Assembly: GCA_012729595.1 (NCBI GenBank)
Contig: JAAYCU010000129.1
Coordinates: 1 to 47,352 of the forward strand
Direction of reading: 5' to 3'
Length of the DNA: 47,352 bases
From: Phycisphaerales bacterium
GTDB taxonomy: Bacteria; Planctomycetota; Phycisphaerae; UBA1845; PWPN01
In this document: positions 8,343-17,500 of the stretch, one piece after another
Numbering within the stretch: position 1 is the stretch's first letter
How the letters are laid out: every line of letters begins with the position of its first letter
The notes under the pieces: generated by a model
The model's input: only the letters and a program-made list of their open reading frames with translations
What the model was told of the DNA's origin: nothing
The model's database searches: none
Position numbers and translations under genes: made by a program

Positions 8343-9536
8343 TCATGGGTCCATACCGATGGCGATTATGGTAATGTCGTCGATCGGCCATGATGAATGT
8401 TCATTCCGACGTAAGCGGTCGCGGATATTCTCCAGAGCGGGCACTGGCCCGGCGCCGGTCAACAATTCAAGCCAAGGAGTATGCAGGAGGCTCTCTTCCC
8501 CGCAGACCTGTTCGTCGAGCAGTAGAGCCTCGATGCCATCACTGAAAAATAGCAGAACGTCGCCGGGTTCAAAGGAGTGCTGGACTATTTCAAAGGACTG
8601 ATCGGGCACGACGCCGAGCAGGCCGCCATCACTGCGTATCTGGCGGGCGGGTTGGCCGGGACGAATCAGGACGGGGTATGGCAGCCCGGCCCGAGCCCAG
8701 CGGATCTGCTTGGTTTCGCGGTCGAGGATTGCATTGAGAGCGGTAATAAACAGACCTTGGCTTAGGTTGGCGTTAAGCAACTCTATGTTGAGTCGGCTGA
8801 GCAGTTCGCCGGGCTCGACAATCCGATAGGTGTCGTGGTGGATGATTTTGTTGGCCGCCAGGGAGTTTTTAATAAGGATGGTCAGCAGGGCGGCGGGTAG
8901 TCCGTGACCGGTGGCGTCCGCCAGCGAAAAGCCAAAGCGGTCTTCGTCGATCCGCGAGAAATCGTAGATATCACCGCTGACATGGTCCGCGGGGAGAAAA
9001 AGCGTATGAATCGTAAAGGGGGCGGTGTCCTGTAAGGGAGGCGGAAGCAGGTCGCGTTGAATTTGGCTGGCCAACTGGATTTGGTCGGTCAGGGCTTTCG
9101 TGTCCGACATCCATTCTGCATCGCGCCGCTTGAGTTCAGCCAGTTCTTGTTGCATGCGGAGCATGGGGCTGCGGATTTCGCAGAGCGCCTGAATACGGCC
9201 GGCCAACTCGTCGGCGGTGTTGCGGTCGGTAGCGAACCGGATACTGAAATCCTGGGTGTTGGCAGGACGATCCGTCAGGATGTTCGTGGTCGAGGGCATC
9301 ACCAGAGCCGCGCAGGCATGTCCGGCGACCTCGGCCAGCAGGCGATCCATCACATCGGCCGGTCCGTCATGGCTCGGTATGATCACGCAAACGTCGGCCG
9401 AGGGTGAAACCCCGCTGGTCAACGCTTTTTCCACCGACCGGATGGATACGCGGGCTTTGAGCCGACCGAGGGCGGCCCGTAGGCTCCCGGGGACGGGCTG
9501 GTCATCGACAATGAGTTGAACATGCGGTATCGACAA
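8343..9536 (-). CDS. SpoIIE/RsbU-type PP2C serine phosphatase with N-terminal regulatory domain
   Basis: Predicted Mn/Mg-dependent protein phosphatase of the kind that reverses anti-anti-sigma phosphorylation in partner-switching stress systems. 397 residues. Residues 1-120 look like a degenerate response-receiver or similar alpha/beta domain (VQLIVDDQPVPG..., no full phospho-Asp set); 120-150 is a coiled-coil linker; from 150 the SpoIIE domain begins with LASQIQRDLLPPP and carries metal ligands in SGDIYDF (about 187) and ADATGHGLPAALL (about 207), then LLFFSDGIEALL and PIDDITIIAI near the end. The start is TTG with GAGG upstream. No anti-sigma or STAS gene lies beside it, so partners must be elsewhere. 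Confidence 0.87.
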   Translation of the reverse strand: MSIPHVQLIVDDQPVPGSLRAALGRLKARVSIRSVEKALTSGVSPSADVCVIIPSHDGPADVMDRLLAEVAGHACAALVMPSTTNILTDRPANTQDFSIRFATDRNTADELAGRIQALCEIRSPMLRMQQELAELKRRDAEWMSDTKALTDQIQLASQIQRDLLPPPLQDTAPFTIHTLFLPADHVSGDIYDFSRIDEDRFGFSLADATGHGLPAALLTILIKNSLAANKIIHHDTYRIVEPGELLSRLNIELLNANLSQGLFITALNAILDRETKQIRWARAGLPYPVLIRPGQPARQIRSDGGLLGVVPDQSFEIVQHSFEPGDVLLFFSDGIEALLLDEQVCGEESLLHTPWLELLTGAGPVPALENIRDRLRRNEHSSWPIDDITIIAIGMDP

Positions 9537-9714
9537 CGAATGGCCTCGCTCCGAGATGCTCCGGCGAATACCAGGACTTGTACCGGGCCGGTTCGCCGAA
9601 TGCGTATCGTTAGTAGATGCTTCGGCTGAAATACCTACGGACTTAATGTTTCAGGCCCGAGAAAAAGAAAAATATTGGACGTTGTGGCATTGCCGCATCA
9701 CGATAAGCCTTGAC

Positions 9715-9751
9715 TTTTCGCCAGGCTCCAAGGCGTGGGATTTGGCGAAAA
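9715..9751. promoter_or_regulatory. 9 bp perfect inverted repeat upstream of rtcB
   Basis: TTTTCGCCA (9715-9723) and TGGCGAAAA (9743-9751) are perfect reverse complements separated by 19 bases, about 100 bases before rtcB. Could be an operator for a dimeric regulator or an RNA hairpin; sequence alone does not decide. Confidence 0.4.
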
Positions 9752-9836
9752 CCATACTGGAGCAACCGACATGGCGGCCGATGTGATGCCTGTCGCACCG
9801 GAGATTGCCGTTTTATCGCTACCTGGAATCATAGAC

Positions 9837-9842
9837 TATAAT
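9837..9842 (+). promoter_or_regulatory. Candidate -10 box of rtcB
   Basis: TATAAT lies only 10 bases before the rtcB ATG, with no Shine-Dalgarno sequence between. If used, the transcript would be leaderless or nearly so. The -35 region (TATCGC at 17 bases) is weak. Confidence 0.45.
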
Positions 9843-9852
9843 ATTCCGCATC

Positions 9853-11283
9853 ATGAAAGCTAGCGAACTGTTAAGATTGGGTTTCCCGGACGGCCCGGTG
9901 ATCGCGATGGCCCGGGCGGCGGCCGGTACCGCGCGGATGGCGGGCAAGAGCCGGCACGAGGTCAAAAGCCTGCTCGGCTCGATCCTGGCCGACCCGCAAG
10001 CGTTCGTGAACGATCCGTTATTCGGTAAAGTAGCCACCTCCCTCGCCCAATCGGGCGCGGCCCGGCCGGCAAAGAGAAAGCACCGGGAATACGAGCTGGG
10101 CACGCTGGATTACGGGCGAGCCGAACCGCTGGACTACGCCGTCTGGGGCGAGGACATCGACCCGCAGGCCCATCAGCAGATGCGTAACGCCTGTGCTTTG
10201 CCGATCTCGGTGAAGGGGGCGTTGATGCCGGACGCGCACGTAGGCTACGGCCTGCCGATCGGCGGCGTACTGGCCACGAACAACGCGGTAATCCCCTACG
10301 CGGTCGGGGTGGACATCGCCTGCCGGATGATGATGACCGTGTTCGATCTGCCGCCGGAGCGGCTGAACGAGCAGTCCGACCGGTTCCGCAGGATACTGGA
10401 GGAGCAGACGCGGTTCGGCGTCGGCTCGGAGTGGAAGCCGCGCCGCCAGCATCCGGTGATGGACGAGGACTGGCGGATCACGCCGGTGACCGCCAGGCTC
10501 AAGGATCTGGCCTGGAGCCAGTTGGGTACCAGCGGGTCGGGCAACCATTTCGCCGAGTTCGGCGAATTCATGCTCGATAAGCCGCTGGGCCATCTGCCGC
10601 CGGGGCGCTACCTGGCCCTGCTCTCGCACAGTGGCAGCCGGGGCACGGGCAACAAAATCGCCACCCATTACAGCAAGTGGGCGATGAGCAAGCATCGCAA
10701 GATGCCGAGTTCACTGCGGCACCTGGCCTGGTTGGACCTGGACGAGGACGGGCGGGAGTACTGGGCGGCGATGGAGTTGATGGGCCGCTACGCGTCGGCC
10801 AACCATCATATCATTCATCGGCAGGTGGTGGCCGCCGTGGGAGAGCCGCCCGCGTTGCAGGTGGAGAACCATCACAATTTCGCCTGGAAAGAGCAGCACG
10901 ACGGGCGGGAAGTGATCGTACATCGCAAGGGGGCGACCCCGGCCGCCAGAGGCGTGCTGGGGATCATACCGGGTTCGATGGCCACCCCGGCTTTTCTGGT
11001 CGAGGGGCTGGGCGATCCGCGTTCGCTTTCGTCGGCCTCGCACGGCGCGGGCCGGCGTATGTCCCGCGGCGAGGCCTCGCGCACGTTCCGCTGGCCGCAG
11101 GTCAAGGCCTTTCTGGCCGAACGCGGTGTGCGCCTGCTGTCCGCCGGCCTCGACGAAGCCCCCTGGGCCTACAAGGACATCGAGGCCGTCATGGCCGCCC
11201 AGCACGACCTCGTTCACCCGCTGGCCCAATTCATGCCCCGTCTCGTCCGCATGTCCCGCTCCGGCGAACCGCCGGAGGATTGA
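9853..11283 (+). CDS. rtcB: RtcB family RNA-splicing ligase (3'-phosphate/5'-OH RNA ligase)
   Basis: GTP- and Mn-dependent ligase that joins 2',3'-cyclic phosphate or 3'-phosphate to 5'-OH RNA ends, acting in tRNA or rRNA repair. 476 residues. Metal and active-site motifs: DAHVGYGLPIGGV, GVDIACRMMM (usual GVDIGCGM), SGSGNHFAEFGE, HSGSRGTGN, ENHHNFAWKE, VHRKGATPA, and SSASHGAGRRMSR, whose His is by family knowledge the guanylated residue. The N-terminal 80 residues (Ala/Arg-rich, helical) are an extension compared with short RtcB. No archease or RtcA gene is adjacent. The ATG has no ribosome site and follows closely on a TATAAT. Ends 234 bases before the ccsA-like gene. Confidence 0.93.
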   Translation: MKASELLRLGFPDGPVIAMARAAAGTARMAGKSRHEVKSLLGSILADPQAFVNDPLFGKVATSLAQSGAARPAKRKHREYELGTLDYGRAEPLDYAVWGEDIDPQAHQQMRNACALPISVKGALMPDAHVGYGLPIGGVLATNNAVIPYAVGVDIACRMMMTVFDLPPERLNEQSDRFRRILEEQTRFGVGSEWKPRRQHPVMDEDWRITPVTARLKDLAWSQLGTSGSGNHFAEFGEFMLDKPLGHLPPGRYLALLSHSGSRGTGNKIATHYSKWAMSKHRKMPSSLRHLAWLDLDEDGREYWAAMELMGRYASANHHIIHRQVVAAVGEPPALQVENHHNFAWKEQHDGREVIVHRKGATPAARGVLGIIPGSMATPAFLVEGLGDPRSLSSASHGAGRRMSRGEASRTFRWPQVKAFLAERGVRLLSAGLDEAPWAYKDIEAVMAAQHDLVHPLAQFMPRLVRMSRSGEPPED

Positions 11284-11352
11284 GCTTACGATTGGCTATC
11301 GAAACCCGTTGCGTGAGTCATCCTCGCCCCGGTCTAACCCGGATAGGGGAAC

Positions 11353-11384
11353 TGACAGAGTGACAGAGCGATAGCGTGACAGAG
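11353..11384. repeat. Three TGACAGAG repeats upstream of ccsA-hemA
   Basis: TGACAGAG occurs at 11353-11360, 11361-11368 and 11377-11384, so spacings are 8 and 16 bases. It lies between rtcB and the candidate promoter of the haem genes. Could be a microsatellite-like tract or a binding-site array. Confidence 0.5.
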
Positions 11385-11420
11385 AGACGATCGCGATGCT
11401 CCTCTGCCCATTCCGCTGCA

Positions 11421-11450
11421 TTGGGCAACGGGCGTTTCGCGTGGTATGCT
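11421..11450 (+). promoter_or_regulatory. Candidate promoter of the ccsA-like/hemA pair
   Basis: TTGGGC (11421-11426) and TATGCT (11445-11450), 18-base spacer, 67 bases before the first ATG of the pair. Confidence 0.4.
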
Positions 11451-11517
11451 TGATTAGCGGCGATGCGGGTCGAGGACCGCGTTTTCAGGAGGCCGTGCAA
11501 GAACAGGCGGGTCAATC

Positions 11518-12339
11518 ATGAGCGGGCACCTACTCATTTCCACTTCCTGCGGGTTAGGGTTCACTATCGCCGCCGTCGGGGCCTGGCTGCGACTGGGACG
11601 ACCGTCGCGCCGGCCGGTGGTGCCGGTCAATTTTCTCGCCATCCTGGTCACGCTGCTGACCGTCGCCTACCTGCTGAATTCATCGCTGCGCAACGGGCTG
11701 TTCGAAACATTTCAGAACGAGCACGGCTCGGCCCTGGTGTTGGCCTTGTTGCTCGCCCTGGTGGGCATCGGCACCCATCGCTCGGCTTCCCTGCGCGGGC
11801 TCGACGTTTTTTTGTTCGGCTTGGCCGCGATTGTCGGTTGGGTCTCGCTCGGGTTGCGTCCGCAAACGGCCGGCGGGGTCATGCAACATAGCTGGTTCGT
11901 AAGCCATGTACTGGCCTTGGCCATCTCCCTGGCCTGCTTCGCGATCAGTGCCTCGGCCGGGGCGGCTTATCTGTTGATTCACCGTCTCCTGCGGCATAAA
12001 CAGCCTTCGGTGTTGCTCGGCCGGATGGCCTCGCTGGAAGCCCTCGAACGGTTCGGCCGCTGGTCGCTGCTGATCGGGTTTCCGATGTTTACCTACGGCC
12101 TGCTCACCGGTATATGCGGTTTGGCCCACCGCGTCGCCCCCGGCGAAACGCTATCGGTGACCGATCCCATGGTCGCGTATTCGCTGGCGGCCTTCGTCCT
12201 TTACGCGGCGATGGTTGGTTGCGTTTGGTTCGTCCCGCGGATTCGCGGTCGGCTGGCCGCCGCTTTGGCCATCGTCGGCGTTGCCGCGATTCTGGCGGGT
12301 TTTGTCCTGGTCGAATTAGTGGCGTCCGTGCATCGATGA
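11518..12339 (+). CDS. CcsA/HemX-like cytochrome c assembly family membrane protein
   Basis: 273 residues with about eight membrane helices (for example HLLISTSCGLGFTIAAVGAWL, HVLALAISLACFAISASAGAAYLLIH, LLIGFPMFTYGLLTGI, FVLYAAMVGCVWFVP). The pattern matches the cytochrome c assembly family, in which CcsA/CcmC handle haem and HemX sits beside hemA and affects glutamyl-tRNA reductase levels. I do not see a clear WWD tryptophan-rich haem motif, and the neighbour is hemA, so HemX-like is the better label. Its TGA overlaps the hemA ATG (ATGA at 12336-12339), implying coupled translation. Confidence 0.8.
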   Translation: MSGHLLISTSCGLGFTIAAVGAWLRLGRPSRRPVVPVNFLAILVTLLTVAYLLNSSLRNGLFETFQNEHGSALVLALLLALVGIGTHRSASLRGLDVFLFGLAAIVGWVSLGLRPQTAGGVMQHSWFVSHVLALAISLACFAISASAGAAYLLIHRLLRHKQPSVLLGRMASLEALERFGRWSLLIGFPMFTYGLLTGICGLAHRVAPGETLSVTDPMVAYSLAAFVLYAAMVGCVWFVPRIRGRLAAALAIVGVAAILAGFVLVELVASVHR

Positions 12340-13631
12340 GAACGCTGGTTATAGGTTGTAATCACCGCACCGCTCCCGTCGAGCTGCGCGAGAAGATCGC
12401 CTTCGACGATGGGGCCGGCGTCCGGGCCTTGGCCCGCTTTCGCGAGCGGTTCGGCTCGGCCGAGGCCGTCCTGCTTTCCACCTGCAACCGCGTCGAGTTG
12501 TACATCGCCCGACCCGTGGGCGACTCGCCGAGTATCGCCGAGGCCATCGCGTTCCTGGCCGATTGTCACGCCCTCGCCCCGGCGCGGATCAGCGCCAATC
12601 TCTACAGCTACGAAGATGTCGAGGCCGTCCGGCATTTGTTTCGGGTGGCCGGCTCGCTCGATTCGATGGTCCTGGGCGAGTCCCAGATTCTGGCCCAGAC
12701 CCGCGCGGCCTTTGATCTGGCCCGCGCCGCCGGAACGGTCGGCCCGCGCCTCGAAGGGTTGTTTCAGCAGGCGTTGGCGGTCGCCAAGGAGCTGCACTCC
12801 CGCACCGAGCTGGCCGTCGGTCGGCTCAGCGTGGGCAGCACGGCCGTCGATCTCGCCCGCCAGGTGTTTTCCCGCTTCGACGACAAGTGCGTGCTGATGA
12901 TCGGAGCGGGCATGATCGGCAAGCTCACTCTCCATCATCTGCTGGACATGCACCCCGGGCGTCTGCTGCTGGTCAATAGGACCGAGTCCCGTTCGGCCGA
13001 ACTGGCCCAAAGGCTGCGTTTGCGGCATGTTGGGCTGATCGAGGTCGTACCCTTTGATGCCCTGATCGATGCGGTGGTCGAGGCGGACATCGTCATAAGT
13101 TGCACCGGGGCGAGCGCGCCGATTCTGACGGCCGATAATTTCGCCGGTATCCCCGCCCGGCGGAGGTATCGTTCGCTCCTGCTGATCGACATCGCCGTTC
13201 CCCGGGACATCGAGCCTTCCGTCGGCGAACAGGACAGCGTTTTTCTTTACAACATCGACGACTTGCAGGCCGTGACCGAATCCAACCTCGCCCGCCGGCG
13301 GCAGGCGGTCGAGCAGTGCCACGCCATCATCGAAAGCCACGTGATCGAATTTGTCGAGCGGCGTGGCCGGGCGGACATTGGACCCCTGGCGGCCGCCCTC
13401 CACGAGCATTTCCGCCGCGTCGGCCGCGACGAATGGGAGCGCATTTTGCCCAAGCTCGAATCCGCCTCTCCCCACGATCGCGAATTGATCGAGCAGATGC
13501 TCCACCGCATCGTCCAGAAACTCCTCCACGACCCGCTCGACCGCCTCCACGACCGCGCCGATCAGGGCGCCGCCTTCACCCAGGCCGAAACCCTCCGGGC
13601 CCTGTTCAACCTCAACGACCGCGACGAGTAA
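12336..13631 (+). CDS. hemA: Glutamyl-tRNA reductase
   Basis: First committed step of C5-pathway haem synthesis: reduces glutamyl-tRNA(Glu) to glutamate-1-semialdehyde with NADPH. 431 residues, normal length. Start at ATG 12336, not the track start at 12114, because MRTLVIGCNHRTAPVELREKIAF is the conserved N-terminus and the ATG overlaps the upstream stop. Catalytic Cys50 is in LLSTCNRVELY; the substrate and domain motif LGESQILAQ, the NADPH-binding MIGAGMIGKL, and the segment DIAVPRDIEPSV...LYNIDDLQAV are all present, with the C-terminal helical dimerisation domain after residue 310. No hemB/C/D follows. Confidence 0.96.
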   Translation: MRTLVIGCNHRTAPVELREKIAFDDGAGVRALARFRERFGSAEAVLLSTCNRVELYIARPVGDSPSIAEAIAFLADCHALAPARISANLYSYEDVEAVRHLFRVAGSLDSMVLGESQILAQTRAAFDLARAAGTVGPRLEGLFQQALAVAKELHSRTELAVGRLSVGSTAVDLARQVFSRFDDKCVLMIGAGMIGKLTLHHLLDMHPGRLLLVNRTESRSAELAQRLRLRHVGLIEVVPFDALIDAVVEADIVISCTGASAPILTADNFAGIPARRRYRSLLLIDIAVPRDIEPSVGEQDSVFLYNIDDLQAVTESNLARRRQAVEQCHAIIESHVIEFVERRGRADIGPLAAALHEHFRRVGRDEWERILPKLESASPHDRELIEQMLHRIVQKLLHDPLDRLHDRADQGAAFTQAETLRALFNLNDRDE

Positions 13632-13740
13632 CACGAAGCCACCAGCCCGAAGCAGTTTACCCGATGTGGCGGGCAAGCGAGGGGTTTACTTGCCAGCCCG
13701 CAGCGTTTACCTCGCTCGCCACGGTATTTCAACCCTGAGG

Positions 13741-13797
13741 CTCTCGACGGGCGGGCCTCGGCGGGCCGTGTCGGGCCCGCGAGAGTTCTTCTCTCTT
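13741..13797 (+). terminator. Probable terminator of the hemA unit
   Basis: CTCTCG-(A)-CGGGC (13741-13752) pairs with GCCCGCGAGAG (13775-13785): an 11 bp GC-rich stem with a single-A bulge, followed by the pyrimidine run TTCTTCTCTCTT. Confidence 0.5.
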
Positions 13798-13981
13798 CAC
13801 CAGCGCGGACGACGGAGGGGCAAACAGACGGAGCGACGGCGGGATAGAGGTAACGAGCTACCGAGCGATAGAGCGCACCGCCTGGCATCCGCGTGCCCCA
13901 CCTCGTTCCGACGTGGGGGAAGCGATGATCGGCTGGCCGTGCGAATCAGGGGCGGATTGAGCGAAACTATCGCGGACAAGT

Positions 13982-13999
13982 AACCTCCTTAAGGAGGTT
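13982..13999. repeat. 18 bp perfect palindrome containing SD and anti-SD words
   Basis: AACCTCCTTAAGGAGGTT is a perfect palindrome without a loop. The right half is an ideal Shine-Dalgarno sequence and the left half its complement, matching the 3' end of 16S rRNA. No start codon at suitable distance follows. Confidence 0.6.
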
Positions 14000-14061
14000 T
14001 CCCCGCCACGGGCTGATAGGCCGGCCGTTAGTACGTGTTTCGCGACCATGCAAACCCTGCT

Positions 14062-14213
14062 GGCATGTCCCATCAGAACCCCAAGCGCAAGCGCGGGGCC
14101 GAAGGAGGGAGGTTTTCGGCGTTCGTTGAGACACACGTTACCGGCCCACTCGCTCCCGCTCGGGGTTCAGATGGGGCACGCCCTCGGGCGTGTGTGTCGC
14201 TGAACACATACGG
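14062..14213 (+). repeat. Dispersed PKRKRG repeat, copy 1
   Basis: Begins GGCATGTCCCATCAGAACC and contains CAAGCGCAAGCGCGGGG, ending GCTGAACACATACG. A second copy at 37841-37974 shares both ends with a divergent middle. Read as protein the first part is MSHQNPKRKRGAEGG, a word I associate with planctomycete intergenic repeats. The tiny ORF (track 14035-14247) is probably a by-product of the repeat, not a gene. Confidence 0.6.
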
Positions 14214-14280
14214 CCGTTCTACGGCCGGTCGGCCTCGGCGCCCATGAATCCCCCTCTCGCCGTCATCCCCGCCAGTTTTC

Positions 14281-14430
14281 AACGGGCTTCTCCCCCGGTC
14301 GATAAGCCCGTTGGAAACGGGCTCAACAACATTCGCATACGCCCAACCGAACCAGTCGTACAACGACTGGCCTATCAGCCCTTCGGAAATGACCGCTGAA
14401 GCGGCCTTGCAGTTTTGCCCCGCTGCCAAC
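14281..14430 (+). repeat. Structured repeat, copy A (left of R-M gene)
   Basis: Contains AAGCCCGTT-GGA-AACGGGCT (stem 14305-14312 with 14316-14323), CCAGTCGT-ACA-ACGACTGG (14352-14370), then CCGCT-GA-AGCGG (14393-14404). A related copy in the same orientation lies right of the gene. An extra AACGGGCTT at 14281-14289 can also pair with AAGCCCGTT at 14304-14312, giving two mutually exclusive folds. Confidence 0.6.
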
Positions 14431-14569
14431 CGAAACAAAACGGCGCAAGTGGTGCCACCTTGAGAACCATGACCCCATATCCGGTTTCCGGCATCCACCA
14501 ACTTTTGAAATCCGACCACATTACCGTTATCCTGCCGACGTTTGCATTATCGGTAAAAGGGGCGAATGA

Positions 14570-17500
14570 ATGGCGAGACGGAATACAACGGGTCCGGCGG
14601 CCGCGGAAACAACGAGCGCGGCTTTCGCGCGGTCTGTTACCGAAGCCTATCTGTCGGAATTGCACAACATACGGTCAACGGGTGCCGGAGTGCCGGAAAT
14701 CCCGTATTACCCCGCCCTGGCGAATCTGTTCAACGCCGTGGGCAAGACGCTGAAACCGAAGGTCCGCTGCATCATCAGTATCCAGAACCAAGGGGCGGGT
14801 ATACCGGATGGTGGCCTGTTTACGGCCGACCAGTTTCAGAAACAGGCCGATTCAACTCCCGCGAGAGGCCAGCTTCCCTCACGAGGGGCGATGGAAGTCA
14901 AAGGCACCCGTGAGGACGTTGCCCGAATCGCTCAAACCGAGCAAGTCAAAAAGTACCTCGAACGATACGGCATCGTCATCGTGACCAATCTGCGGGATTT
15001 CCTGATTGTCGAGCGTGGCCCCGCGCAACAGCCCGTGGTGGCGAGGGAATTGTTTTCCCTGGCCGACGACGAGGAGGATTTCTGGCGAAACAAGGCCGCC
15101 CACCCCCGAGCCACCGCCCAACAATGCGGCGAGCGGTTCATCGAGTTCATCAAGCGGGCCTGCCTGCATAATGCGCCATTAACGAACCCGAAAGACGTTG
15201 CCTGGTTTCTGGCCTCGTATGCCCGCGACGCCCTGGCCCGGGTCGAGGGCCATAGGCAGCTTCCCGCCCTGCAAGGGGTCCGCACGGCCCTGGAACAGGC
15301 GTTGGGTATGAGATTCACCGAGGAGAAGGGGGAGCACTTTTTCCGGTCCAGTCTCGTGCAGACGATTTTCTATGGGGTCTTTTCCGCCTGGGTGCTCTGG
15401 CATCGGGAGAACCCCGGCCCGCGTGCGCGCTTCGATTGGCGAAACGCGGCCTGGACGTTGCACGTCCCCTTCATTCGCACGATATACGAGGAACTCGCCA
15501 AACCAAGCCGGCTCGGCCCTCTGAATCTGGTGGAGGTCTTGGAATGGGTGGCCGGCGTCTTGAATCGCGTGGACCGGGCGGAGTTTTTCGGAAGGTTTCA
15601 GGAGGAGCACGCCGTCCAGTATTTCTATGAACCGTTCCTGGAGGCCTACGACCCGGATTTGCGCAAGGAAATGGGGGTCTGGTTCACCCCGCCGGAAATC
15701 GTGAAATATCAGGTGGCCCGCGTCGATACCGTGTTGCGCGAGGAATTGGAACTGCCCGACGGCCTGGCGGATCCGAACGTCATCATACTGGATCTGTGTT
15801 GCGGGACTGGGGCGTATCTGGTCGAGGTCATCCATCGTATCGCCGAGACGCTCCGCGACAAAGGGGGCGACGCCCTGCTGGCCTCGGACCTGAAGAAAGC
15901 CGCGATGGAGCGGGTATTCGGTTTCGAGATTCTGCCCGCGCCCTTCGTGGTGTCGCACCTCCAACTCGGCCTGATGCTTCAGACGCAGGGGACTCCGCTG
16001 TCGCATCAGGAAGGCGAGCGGGTCGGAGTCTATCTGACCAATGCCCTGACCGGCTGGGAACCGCCGAGAGGGGTGAAAGCCACCCTGCCTCTGTATCCCG
16101 AATTACAGGAGGAGCGGGACGCGGCCGAGGAAGTGAAACGCAAGAAAAAGATACTGGTTATTCTGGGCAACCCGCCATACAACGCCTTTGCCGGAGTCAG
16201 CCCGGAGGAGGAGCAGGGACTTGTAGAACTCTACAAGAAGGACTTGAACACGCCCGTACAGGCCGGCGGCTGGGGCATCAGGAAATTCAACCTGGATGAC
16301 CTGTATATCCGTTTCTTCCGCCTGGCCGAACGCCGTATCGCCGAGATGACCGGCAAGGGGGTGGTGTCGTTTATCTCCAACTTCTCCTATCTGGGAGACC
16401 CGTCATTCGTCGTGATGCGCCAGCGTTTTCTGGGCGAGTTCGATAAGCTCTGGTTGGACTGCATGAACGGTGACAGCCGCGAAACCGGCAAGCTCACCCC
16501 GGAAGGCCGTCCGGACCCGTCGGTATTCTCCACCGAATACAACCGAGAGGGCATCCGCGTAGGTACAGCCGTCTGTGTCATTGTCCGCAAAACAAAGCGG
16601 GAGAAGGCCCCGACTGTCCGGTTCCGTCATTTCTGGGGAGTGTCGAAAAGGGCCGACCTGCTTACGAGTCTGGACGCCAGGAATTTCGACAAGGCATACA
16701 CCCGGGCCACGCCCAGCCGTCAGAATCGCTATTCCTTTCGGCCGGAGGAGGTCGCGAAGCAATACCAGTTATGGCCTCTTGTTCCAGAACTTGGAATCGC
16801 ACACTTCAACGGTCCTGTTGAACGGCGTGCTGGTGCATTGATTTCCATAGATCCTCAACCACTTCTGGAGCGATTGCGTGCATACTTCAACAAGGAGGTT
16901 TCCAATTCGGAAGTGGCAGCCCATTATGCTTCACTCATGATGACGGGCAATCGTATTGTTGGCCCCGAGGCAAGAAAAAAGCTATTACGTGAGCATATTT
17001 TTGATTCATCATTTATCGTGCGGTATCCATTCAAGGTCTTCGATATACGATGGGCGTACTTGGCGAATATACGCCCGCTTTTCAGTGAGCCAAGCCCAGA
17101 CCTGCTGAAGCACGCAATGCTTGCTTCCAATCATTTTTTCATCACTCGCGATACCGCCGACAAGGCGAAAGAAGGACCACCATTTTACTTTGCTCCTATT
17201 GTTTGTGATTACGACTGCATATCCGGACATGCGCGTCATTTTCCGATTCTTTTAAAAGCGGATACGAACGGCGCGCCTGGCGAGAACGGTTTTTTCGACA
17301 ACGAGCAGCCTCACGTAAACTTATCCAAAGCTGCCCGCGCATATCTGGCCAAGCTCGGCATCAAGGATCCGGACAAGGATATGAAAACGGCGAGCCTGAT
17401 CTGGCTGCACGCGCTGGCGATCGGCTACAGCCCGGCGTATCTGACGGATAACACCGACGGCATCAGGCGGGACTGGCCGCGCATTCCGCTGCCCGATTCG

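Larger units (their letters stand above)
9537..9852. other. Divergent spacer before rtcB
   Basis: No gene. Holds the inverted repeat at 9715-9751 and a TATAAT close to the rtcB start, both listed separately. Confidence 0.5.
13632..14569. other. Gene-poor, palindrome-rich stretch before the R-M gene
   Basis: Nearly 940 bases with no credible gene. It holds, in order: a terminator-like hairpin (13741-13797), CCCCAC/GTGGGG hairpin (13896-13918), the palindrome at 13982-13999, one copy of the PKRKRG repeat (14062-14213), a CGGCCGT-TCT-ACGGCCG hairpin (14211-14227), and structured repeat copy A (14281-14430). Confidence 0.6.

Noticed and set aside
12201-13676. 491-residue antisense ORF over hemA
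   Set aside because: Shadow frame of GC-rich coding DNA; no domain, and hemA on the other strand is unambiguous.
14035-14247. 70-residue ORF with PKRKRG
   Set aside because: Better explained as part of a non-coding dispersed repeat with conserved DNA ends.
15179-16006. 275-residue antisense ORF inside the R-M gene
   Set aside because: Low-complexity shadow translation; the forward strand carries conserved methyltransferase motifs.
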